DNA of 41,113 nucleotides, from IMG/VR virus record IMGVR_UViG_3300024319_000619, positions 1-41,113 of that record. The stretch is one strand, 5' to 3'. Each line of letters starts with the position of its first letter. Within the stretch, counting starts at the first letter, position 1. A model generated the notes under the pieces. That model saw nothing but the letters and a program-made list of their open reading frames with translations. It had not been told where the DNA came from and did not search any database. This document shows, piece after piece, positions 6,678 to 14,086 of this stretch. The stretch comes from a virus. Made by a program: the position numbers and the translations under genes.

Positions 6678-7306
6678 AGCGCATCTGCCTCGACGCAGGT
6701 CACGGCGGAAATGACGTAGGTGCCCTAGGGCCATCGGGTTTGGAAGAATCCGAGATGGCCCTCGACGTGTGTGAACGCGCTAAGTTCATTCTATCTCCTT
6801 ACGTAGAGGTAGTGATGACTCGCAGCAATGACACCTCCGTCAGCCTCACTGAGAGAGCTGATATCTGTAATGCTGCGGATTGTGATATCTTTATCTCATA
6901 TCATTTTAATGCAGCTACCAGCATGGTCGCAAACGGTTGGGAGATCTTTACTACTAAGAAAGACAACAACTCAGATAAGCTGGCGACCTGCATCGGAGAG
7001 GCTCACGCTGCCCTGTTCCCGACTCAGAATGCTCGCCAAGACTGGTCAGATGGCGATCTTGACAAAGAAGCAGATTTTTCTGTGATACGCAGAGCCAACT
7101 GCCCCGCCGTGTTGATGGAAGGGGAGTTTATACATACCGCTCTGGGTGAGGCACTTATAAATGATCCTAGCAATCGAGAGAAGATGGCGCGGGCTATAGC
7201 CGACGGATCATTGAAATACCTTGGTTTGCAGCCCATCACAAGCAAACCCGCATTGACATTAGAGGAACGGATTGCTAGAATCGAAAAAACCTTAGGGATA
7301 TCATGA
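6674..7306 (+). CDS. N-acetylmuramoyl-L-alanine amidase (endolysin, Amidase_3 type)
   Basis: A 210-residue zinc amidase that cuts the bond between N-acetylmuramic acid and L-alanine in peptidoglycan. Visible motifs: LDAGHGG with His10, GLEES with Glu24/25, ISYHFNA with His77, and VLMEGEF with the probable catalytic Glu149. The fold covers about residues 1-180; the last 20 residues (LTLEERIARIEKTLGIS) look like a short coiled coil that may pair with the similar segment of the next protein. There is no signal peptide, so release should depend on a holin. Start and stop each overlap a neighbour by four bases (ATGA), showing tight coupling in the lysis cassette. Confidence 0.9.
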   Translation: MKRICLDAGHGGNDVGALGPSGLEESEMALDVCERAKFILSPYVEVVMTRSNDTSVSLTERADICNAADCDIFISYHFNAATSMVANGWEIFTTKKDNNSDKLATCIGEAHAALFPTQNARQDWSDGDLDKEADFSVIRRANCPAVLMEGEFIHTALGEALINDPSNREKMARAIADGSLKYLGLQPITSKPALTLEERIARIEKTLGIS

Positions 7307-7539
7307 GCGTGGAAGACAAACTCGAATCAATAATGTCGGAGCTACGCTCCATAAGAAAGACCACGGAGAAGCTAGAAGAGCGGATCAATGGTAATGGGAG
7401 GGCTGGAGTATTCGAGCGCATAGTGTCCGTTGAGACTAGGATCAGTGAGGCAGAGAAGAACAAATCAGCTTCGGTCGCACTGGGAACAGCAATCATGTCA
7501 GCCCTTGGTGTGATTGCCTCGTTGTTTTTTGGTAAATGA
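7303..7539 (+). CDS. Holin-like protein: coiled coil plus C-terminal membrane segment
   Basis: A 78-residue protein. Residues 1-55 are a charged coiled coil (LESIMSELRSIRKTTEKLEERI, then FERIVSVETRISEAEKNK); residues 57-76 form one hydrophobic membrane segment (VALGTAIMSALGVIASLFF). This plan resembles XhlA/hemolysin-type phage membrane proteins. It overlaps the amidase gene by four bases. A role as holin or holin partner is inferred from topology and place, with no family match claimed. Confidence 0.7.
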   Translation: MSVEDKLESIMSELRSIRKTTEKLEERINGNGRAGVFERIVSVETRISEAEKNKSASVALGTAIMSALGVIASLFFGK

Positions 7540-7563
7540 TCCCTCGTGTGCTGTGTTTTGAAG

Positions 7564-7592
7564 TTGGCTTTTTGCCGTGAGTGATGTAAACT
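7564..7592 (+). promoter_or_regulatory. Promoter P3 before the 1308-residue repeat protein
   Basis: TTGGCT at 7564-7569, a 17-base gap, and TAAACT at 7587-7592; six bases then lead to the ATG at 7599. The 59-base gap between genes holds nothing else. Confidence 0.45.
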
Positions 7593-7598
7593 GCGCGT

Positions 7599-10500
7599 AT
7601 GCCTCTGAGTAGCCAACGTCAGCGTTTCTCTATATTTGTCAGTCCACGGAACGAGGACTTTTTATTCTACGAAAAAGTAGACAAGCAGCGTGTACAGGAG
7701 TCTATCCCAGAATATGGCGACCCTCACCCTGATTTTAGGAAATACCCTAATCATTTCTTTACTCAAGCTGTTCAGGCCGACGAAGAGGGGCAGGTTTATT
7801 TTTATTACTATGCCGCAAAGCGTGAGCACCAAGACGACTACAACTTTGAACACACTACCGTTAACCATAAGTCTGGCACATATGATCAAGTAATAAGGAC
7901 CTACATCACTCTACGGTCAGAATACGACGAGGATGCCCCAGCACTGGGATCCCCGATGCCTATTGTAGATGCTGACCCCTTTGATGCATCTGATAAGTAT
8001 ACCCTAATTTCTAGGGAGCAATCTCGTGTCGGTGAAACAGTAGGTATCTCATCGAAGAGAAACCCAGACGAGATGGACTCCATGTTTGTGCTGGAGAAAT
8101 GTGTGTATCTCAAGAGGGCACCCATTACCACGACCTCATATGACAAAAACACAGGGGCTCATGTCTTTACTACGACAAACCTAGTTCACCGAGATGAGAT
8201 AATATCGACCAAAGGCGCAGACGCACAAGAACTTTTTTACCTTCGTCCCGACAACGTCTCACAGTATTATCAGCCTGACGGTGTATCCCGATACGCCGTC
8301 TATGGCGCGACCTCAGGGGTTACAGGGTTTACTGTTGTCGAGCTATTAGACGATAGTGACAACCCTTTCTGGGAGGTAGACGAGGAGACAGGAGCGCACC
8401 AAACGGTTGAACAGGTTTCCGAAGAGTGGTTCTATGTGTCAGCTATCCAGAATGGCGAGGTCAATGAGCGCCGCGTGTTCGTATACCTGACTCCAGACCA
8501 GAATGATTTTGTGTTCTATGAGCTGGTTGACCGTAAAAATGAGAAGCTAGAACCAGCCCCACTACCAGAATTTGGGGAAGCACACTCCGAGTTTACAGAC
8601 CACAAGTTCGTCGCCGCTGTCCCTAATGATAATATTGGAGACTTCTACAAGTTTTACTACGCTCGTGATCGGTTCAACGAAGACCAGTATAATTTCTCTG
8701 AGTCCTTCGTAGACATTGGCGGAGTCCGCGTATCCTTAGTCCGTCGCAGCTACGTCGTGCTCCGTGACTCCTATGACCCTGATGCACCTGTCGTTGGTGC
8801 GCCAATGTCACCTGAACCAAACAACAAGTTTACAGGCAACTACCTGCTCGTGGATCGTGTTCAACGACCCATCGAAGATGAGACCTTGTCCTCGCTGTAT
8901 GTATCGGAAGAGCGTATTTATGCTAAGACTCCAGACGTAGGGAATCAGGAAGGAAACTTCACGCTTCAGGAAGGAGGGTTGACGGTCACGCGCACATGGA
9001 TCGTGCCAAGGGATCAGGTTGGAGCATTCCCTAGACCAGCAGTCGGAGCATCAGACTCTAAGTATGGACAATATGAATACGCTACACGACGTATATCTCA
9101 GGAGACACCACCTGAGATAGACAGCTATTTCAGTGTAGTCTTGGACATTTATGCCAAGAAAGGTTGGGCCTTTCAAGAAGACCACCAGTATAACATCGGG
9201 TATAAGATTATCGAAACCTCCACCCTAGAGGATGAAAAGTACGGAGAGGGTAATTACACAGTATCATTTGATGAGCGTGGGTGGCAGAGGAAGCAGCGTA
9301 GTGCCGAGCTCACTGGATTTGAATACGAATCACAAGTCGAGACCAGACCATATGGTAAGATAACGACCAACACATCCGCGGGAACCGAGCCCATTGTAGG
9401 GCAGAACAACACCCGTAGTCGTATTGTGTTTGATGATGGCACCTTACAAATTTATCAACGCGACGAAGACACCTTCACCATTAAAGAAGGCTCCGCAGGT
9501 CAGGAGAAGAATGAGCAGATCTACGCATCAATAACCACCAATAAGTTTTACAGATCAACGGGGGATGTGCTGACTGACACGGGGTCTAGTCGGGTTATCT
9601 ATGATGACGGGACTACACAAGTGTATGAAGTTAGCGAGGAGTCTGTAGTAGCCAAAGAAGGTGACGCAGGTCAAACTATACAGAAGACCGCGTCGGCAAT
9701 TATCACCACTAGCAGTATTTTCTCCCAGAATGGTGATGTCACAGGGGACACTGGTAGCTCTCGGGTCGTTTACCGCGGCGGCGGAGTAACTATTTATCAA
9801 ATAGATAACGAGGTCGCTGAGTTACCTGCCGACACAGACGCTGGTGAGACCAAACAGCAGACTGTCTTCGCCGATATATCTACTGCAAGTGAGTTCAGAC
9901 TTTCTCCTACGATCAACACAGACACTGGTAGCTCACGTGTAGCTTACCGCGGTGGTGGTGTTGTGATCTACCAAGTAGATGAAGAGACGACAACGATCAC
10001 TACTAATACTGACGCTGGTGAGACAATACAAAAAACAGCTGCTGCCAAGATCACCACAACTAGCACATATGCCCAGTCTGGTGATGTCACTGGTGACACG
10101 GGTAGCTCTCGAGTAGTTTACCGAGGTGGTGGTGTTATCCTTTACCAGATTGATAATGAGGTCGCTCAGTTACCCACTAACACAGACGCTGGACAGACTA
10201 AACAGCAGACTATATTCGCCGACATCACTACAACAAGCACATATGCAACCTCTGGCAATATCTCATCCGCTACAGGAAGTTCACGTGTGGCTTACCGCGG
10301 AGGTGGGATTGTTATCTACCAAGTTGACAATGAGACTACAACAGTAGCCTCTAATAAAGATGCTGGTCAGACTAAAGAAGCCCGTTTATATGGCACGCTG
10401 ACGACAACTAGTACATATAGCCAGAGCTCTAGCGTCACTGGAAACATTGGTAGATCAAGGGTAGTGTATCGGGGTGGTGGGACAATCATTTACCAAGTCG

Positions 10501-11525
10501 ATGTAGAAGATCTTGTATTCAAAGCAGCGGAGAATGGGGAGACCAAAGAGTCTACTATATATGCCACGATTACCACTACGTCTAAGTTTGCCACTAGCGG
10601 AGCATTAACCAGCACGGGTAATTCTAGGTTGGTGTATAATGATGGCACCACCGAAGTATACCAAGTTGATGAAGTTACAGAGATAGACCCTAACGAGACT
10701 TATACCTACACCGTTATATCATCCGTTGATTGGGGACATCTGGAAGTTAAAACTTACTTTAATCAGACAGGTGTCGCTGAAGATCCAAATAAGATAAACC
10801 GCATCAGAGCAGTTTATAGGGGTGAGGTTACGGGAGCTTCGATTCAGGTGTTCCAAATTGACGAAGAAACCCCTGTTCCAGACACCGCAGAGTTCACGTC
10901 ATCTAAGGAGACTAACCCATATTTCACTCGTGAAACATTCACTAAATATGATAAGACCCCCAACTCAACTCCAGCGCCTACTGAGGAAGTAAGAAATACA
11001 GCGGTGTATAATAATGCGACCGATGTCATATACAGAATTGACAGGACGGTATTTACTCCAGAGCCCGCAGTTACGTATGAGAGCACCGTCAACAAAAAAT
11101 GGCCAGCCGTGCTAGGGGGACTAACGCCCCAAAAATGGTCCCAGAGAGATGGCACCGACGTTTTCTCATATTTCCCGACATACATACAGGAAGAATATAG
11201 TGGGCCCTGCCGCGCTAGCGTGACTGAGACATGGTCTAAAGAAGCCCCAACAGGACAATCATCGGTAGGACCCTTCCTGAAGACGACCCCTGTTTTCTTT
11301 TCGTGCCCTTTGTTTAGGGTAAGTATCCCACCATGTTTACACACCGCACAGACGTTTTCAGGTACTACTGGTACTACAAGTGACCAGTGGGAATACCTAG
11401 TGTGGAATGAGACAATACCAGCCACCGAGCAAACTAATTGGGTTAATGTTGTAATCTCAGACGAGGTGTCCCCCTTCCAAGGAGGTTTCCTCCAGAAAAC
11501 AATAACGTGTTACCCACCAGTTTAA
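7599..11525 (+). CDS. Large repeat-rich structural protein (probable tail component)
   Basis: A 1308-residue protein in three parts. An N-terminal domain of about 165 residues occurs twice (about residues 10-175 and 290-450), each copy with (D/N)(D/E)FxFYE.VD, a central Y.FYYA.(D/R)R and DxDAPxxGxPM. Eight repeats of 57 to 59 residues follow, about residues 588-1030 (TTTSTY...TGSSRVVYRGGGxxIYQxDxE...DAGxTK). A C-terminal region of about 270 residues contains four cysteines within about residues 1208-1248. The repeats are short beta-rich units without hydrophobic segments. No enzyme motif was recognised. It stands first in a transcription unit with two other unknown proteins and no signal peptide, which fits a fibre, spike or baseplate-like protein; this is inference. 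A long antisense frame at 10844-11425 is a shadow. Confidence 0.75.
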   Translation: MPLSSQRQRFSIFVSPRNEDFLFYEKVDKQRVQESIPEYGDPHPDFRKYPNHFFTQAVQADEEGQVYFYYYAAKREHQDDYNFEHTTVNHKSGTYDQVIRTYITLRSEYDEDAPALGSPMPIVDADPFDASDKYTLISREQSRVGETVGISSKRNPDEMDSMFVLEKCVYLKRAPITTTSYDKNTGAHVFTTTNLVHRDEIISTKGADAQELFYLRPDNVSQYYQPDGVSRYAVYGATSGVTGFTVVELLDDSDNPFWEVDEETGAHQTVEQVSEEWFYVSAIQNGEVNERRVFVYLTPDQNDFVFYELVDRKNEKLEPAPLPEFGEAHSEFTDHKFVAAVPNDNIGDFYKFYYARDRFNEDQYNFSESFVDIGGVRVSLVRRSYVVLRDSYDPDAPVVGAPMSPEPNNKFTGNYLLVDRVQRPIEDETLSSLYVSEERIYAKTPDVGNQEGNFTLQEGGLTVTRTWIVPRDQVGAFPRPAVGASDSKYGQYEYATRRISQETPPEIDSYFSVVLDIYAKKGWAFQEDHQYNIGYKIIETSTLEDEKYGEGNYTVSFDERGWQRKQRSAELTGFEYESQVETRPYGKITTNTSAGTEPIVGQNNTRSRIVFDDGTLQIYQRDEDTFTIKEGSAGQEKNEQIYASITTNKFYRSTGDVLTDTGSSRVIYDDGTTQVYEVSEESVVAKEGDAGQTIQKTASAIITTSSIFSQNGDVTGDTGSSRVVYRGGGVTIYQIDNEVAELPADTDAGETKQQTVFADISTASEFRLSPTINTDTGSSRVAYRGGGVVIYQVDEETTTITTNTDAGETIQKTAAAKITTTSTYAQSGDVTGDTGSSRVVYRGGGVILYQIDNEVAQLPTNTDAGQTKQQTIFADITTTSTYATSGNISSATGSSRVAYRGGGIVIYQVDNETTTVASNKDAGQTKEARLYGTLTTTSTYSQSSSVTGNIGRSRVVYRGGGTIIYQVDVEDLVFKAAENGETKESTIYATITTTSKFATSGALTSTGNSRLVYNDGTTEVYQVDEVTEIDPNETYTYTVISSVDWGHLEVKTYFNQTGVAEDPNKINRIRAVYRGEVTGASIQVFQIDEETPVPDTAEFTSSKETNPYFTRETFTKYDKTPNSTPAPTEEVRNTAVYNNATDVIYRIDRTVFTPEPAVTYESTVNKKWPAVLGGLTPQKWSQRDGTDVFSYFPTYIQEEYSGPCRASVTETWSKEAPTGQSSVGPFLKTTPVFFSCPLFRVSIPPCLHTAQTFSGTTGTTSDQWEYLVWNETIPATEQTNWVNVVISDEVSPFQGGFLQKTITCYPPV
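9360..10690 (+). repeat. Eight protein repeats of about 58 residues with a two-unit higher order
   Basis: Units 3 and 5 resemble each other most (GDVTGDTGSSRVVYRGGG, then YQIDNEVA.LP), as do units 4 and 6 (TGSSRVAYRGGG, then ETTT). The array therefore grew at least once by copying a pair of units. The first two and last units are the most diverged. Confidence 0.85.
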
Positions 11526-11529
11526 TACA

Positions 11530-12144
11530 ATGCCCTATCCTGATTACAGCGGAGGACCCACGAATTACTACCAAACGGACCCACTAGTTGACTTCCCACC
11601 ATCAAGGTTTAGTGGTGGTAGTGGTGATGTACACCCATGGAAAATAACCATTATCAATGACCCAGATTTTCCTGAGACAGGAAGACCGAAGTGGGTGCTA
11701 TCAACTACAGGGACATTGATTTATGACCCTTCACATCTCTCCCTTGTCACCGAGGATGGAGTCACGAACGAAGGAGTGACAAAAGGAAAATATGTAAATA
11801 TTGAGTTAGCCGCTCTGGGAATAGACATTACAGGAGAGTCAGTGATATATTTTCAGTATGGGATTGAGGATAAAAATGTAACATTTGAAGTGGCATCAAG
11901 AGACGATGGGGAGACGGAGGTATGGAAAAGGTATCTGCCTGAAGATGCTTTTGCTGACCCAAATAATATAAAAGACCTCACCCACTCTAAGACCCCAATT
12001 GCTCTAATACGGAACAACCCAGACTTACCAGACGATCCGACACCCGCAGACCGATACATAGTCACGCAGTTGGTAAGGAGCAACATGGTCATTAATGATT
12101 CCTGCTTCAGGGGTGTTGCATTGCCAGCCTTTATCCCCCTTTAA
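11530..12144 (+). CDS. Hypothetical structural-region protein
   Basis: A 204-residue protein that I do not recognise. It starts with a Pro/Tyr/Gly-rich stretch (MPYPDYSGGPTNYYQTDPLVDFPP) and continues as a beta-rich, mostly acidic protein without membrane segments, signal peptide or repeats. The last 60 residues include RNNPDLPDDPTPADRYIV. It starts four bases after the stop of the repeat protein and ends three bases before the next gene, so it is almost certainly cotranscribed with both. A virion or fibre-accessory role is likely from context alone. Confidence 0.65.
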   Translation: MPYPDYSGGPTNYYQTDPLVDFPPSRFSGGSGDVHPWKITIINDPDFPETGRPKWVLSTTGTLIYDPSHLSLVTEDGVTNEGVTKGKYVNIELAALGIDITGESVIYFQYGIEDKNVTFEVASRDDGETEVWKRYLPEDAFADPNNIKDLTHSKTPIALIRNNPDLPDDPTPADRYIVTQLVRSNMVINDSCFRGVALPAFIPL

Positions 12145-12147
12145 GAT

Positions 12148-13050
12148 ATGGATGACGCTGTCCCAGAAATAACTGACCCGACCGAATCATTCTTACAGCA
12201 GAATTTACCCTTCTGCATTGAGAATATGGATGTCTCTAATTACGCATATGTTGAACCCATGACGCTAGAGCAAGCCTCTGCTTTGGTTTTTAACTTGGCT
12301 TCCGTTGAAATTACAGACGACATACTTAAACTCCAAGTTGTTGTAATTCCCGCAGTGGCCGTGTATCCTGATGGAAGCGAAGCGGAAGAAACAACTTATG
12401 AGCTCATCTTTACGGATGTCGCGTATCCTGATGGGGAAGAAGGATGGGGTGTGGAGCCCTTTAAGTTATCTACCATTCACTCTGAAGAACGTGGCGACGA
12501 TTACTTCCAATATTTGAGGTATTCAGAGGAGGAGGTTGAGCCTCGACAGAGAGCAGCTTGTGGCCCAGCTGAATCCTCAAGAGAAATACACTCATTTACA
12601 TTTCCAGGTGATGTATTTGCTTCAGTAAATTTTGGACCGTTTGTTAAGATGTATGATGGGGACGTTGACGACGAAGCAAACCATATTGGTTACGGATTCC
12701 CCATCGGAGCCCTCCAGATGCATAGTGGTGTTGAAGGTGTTGATGCTAATGGGGTTGCATATGGCAACTTCGCAGAAGACGGAGATTGGGAAAGTGACGG
12801 TGGATTATTTCCTTATCCGAACTGGTGGGCTGAGTTCGGACCGTTCTACGGCAACAGGCGCGAAAGACAAGCGCAACCTGATAACGTAACCACCGTGTCC
12901 ATAGACGGGTTTCCATTTGTTGCAGCCTACTGGCAGGGCAGGGATGCCGATTTTTTTGCAGGCGAACGAACACAAACCACATGGACTGCTACTGGCTTAC
13001 CACCCTCTGGTTCCTTTAACTTTTATACCTACGAGTCACAACAACCTTGA
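12148..13050 (+). CDS. Hypothetical structural-region protein, acidic
   Basis: A 300-residue acidic protein rich in Asp, Glu, Tyr, Trp and Phe, not recognised. Residues 1-20 are very acidic. The middle repeats a short VYPDGSEAEE / AYPDGEEG pattern. The C-terminal third is Gly and aromatic-rich (WWAEFGPFYGN, FVAAYWQGRDADFF, GSFNFYTYESQQP), as in many fibre or spike tips. No signal peptide or membrane segment is seen. It ends the unit begun by the 1308-residue protein. A role in the tail is inferred only from the neighbours and composition. Confidence 0.65.
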   Translation: MDDAVPEITDPTESFLQQNLPFCIENMDVSNYAYVEPMTLEQASALVFNLASVEITDDILKLQVVVIPAVAVYPDGSEAEETTYELIFTDVAYPDGEEGWGVEPFKLSTIHSEERGDDYFQYLRYSEEEVEPRQRAACGPAESSREIHSFTFPGDVFASVNFGPFVKMYDGDVDDEANHIGYGFPIGALQMHSGVEGVDANGVAYGNFAEDGDWESDGGLFPYPNWWAEFGPFYGNRRERQAQPDNVTTVSIDGFPFVAAYWQGRDADFFAGERTQTTWTATGLPPSGSFNFYTYESQQP

Positions 13051-13063
13051 TAATCCTCAGCCC

Positions 13064-13092
13064 TTGACCCTGATTCCTTAATCTGCTACCAT
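13064..13092 (+). promoter_or_regulatory. Promoter P4 before the neck-type protein
   Basis: TTGACC at 13064-13069 (five of six consensus bases), a 17-base gap, and TACCAT at 13087-13092; seven bases then lead to the ATG at 13100. The flanking sequence resembles P2. Confidence 0.6.
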
Positions 13093-13099
13093 TAAAATT

Positions 13100-14086
13100 A
13101 TGCCCGCCCTCACCTTATCAGCCATTAACCAGTCTCTAAATGACTACGTTCGCCCCGATTTTGATTTCCTCACCAGCCTTAATATGGTGCTTCCGAGGAT
13201 ATATAGCATGGGCTACTGGCGTGATTTGGTGTATGAGGATACCGTGGTCACAGATCACCAATACTTCTCCCTCCCTGATGGTGCCGAGTCCCTGATGGCA
13301 GCGACCATTGATGACAATACTACGGCTGTCAGATCCCTGTGGCATGATTACAAGTTAACGGGTTCAGGATCGAGCACAGTAGGCAGCGGCCCAGACCCAT
13401 TGTATGGTGTGGTGGATGATGGCTACGCCCCCTCAATTATTGACCTCAATCGTTCCAAGCAATACAAGCTCTACGCACGCCCACTTAAGGAAGGGGCTAC
13501 ACTACCAGATTGCGGGCGCGTTATTGTTAGCTACCTGAACACCAACGGGGAACTCGGCGAAGAGATCTTCCAGCTTGATGAGTCTACTGCCATGGTCGGT
13601 GCCAACGTAGATGCAACTCGGATCACATCTATTGTATTTGAAACCGTCCCCTTCGACGTCAAGATTGTAGCGGTAGACACTGACAACGTGGGAACCGTGG
13701 ACTTTGCTGCTGATTCGGAGGACTGGAAAGGCGTCATACTGACGCTAGCGCGGGGGGAGGGCAATCAAGTTGCCCGCTATCGCCGTCTCAGGCTCTCTAA
13801 TCCAACCAATTTGACTAAACATGTGCGCCTTTTGATGAAACGGAAGTTCATCCCACTTCAATCAGTGCAGGATATTGTCCATCTTGGAAACCTCAATGCA
13901 ATCAAACACGGGCTGCTTGGTTTCATTGCTGAGGATAATGCTGATGTTGAGCGTGCAAACTACCACTGGGGTGTATGCCGTATCCTCCTTGAAGAGGAGA
14001 TGGATGCTCACCGTGGGTCTGCTAAGCCCACAGTGAAGTTCCAACCAGCAGGTGCTGGGTCTATGTCTGTGCCAAACTTGATGTAG
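13100..14086 (+). CDS. Virion structural protein, possible neck / head-tail connector protein
   Basis: A 328-residue soluble protein. The N-terminal part (INQSLNDYVRPDFDFLTSLNMVLPRIYSMGYWRDLVYED) and a C-terminal helical region (NLNAIKHGLLGFIAEDNADVERANYHWGVCRILLEEEMDAHRGSAKPTVKF) resemble head-tail joining or tail-tubular-type proteins of marine podovirus-like phages, where a helical stretch ending HRGSA.PT..F is recurrent. The assignment rests on remembered pattern, not on a named family. It is the last rightward gene before the leftward DNA operon and overlaps the end of the primase gene by 26 bases, tail to tail. It has its own promoter, P4. Confidence 0.55.
   Translation: MPALTLSAINQSLNDYVRPDFDFLTSLNMVLPRIYSMGYWRDLVYEDTVVTDHQYFSLPDGAESLMAATIDDNTTAVRSLWHDYKLTGSGSSTVGSGPDPLYGVVDDGYAPSIIDLNRSKQYKLYARPLKEGATLPDCGRVIVSYLNTNGELGEEIFQLDESTAMVGANVDATRITSIVFETVPFDVKIVAVDTDNVGTVDFAADSEDWKGVILTLARGEGNQVARYRRLRLSNPTNLTKHVRLLMKRKFIPLQSVQDIVHLGNLNAIKHGLLGFIAEDNADVERANYHWGVCRILLEEEMDAHRGSAKPTVKFQPAGAGSMSVPNLM

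Noticed and set aside
10844-11425. Long antisense frame (193 residues) within the repeat protein gene
   Set aside because: No start context, odd composition and full overlap with a well-supported gene; a shadow frame.
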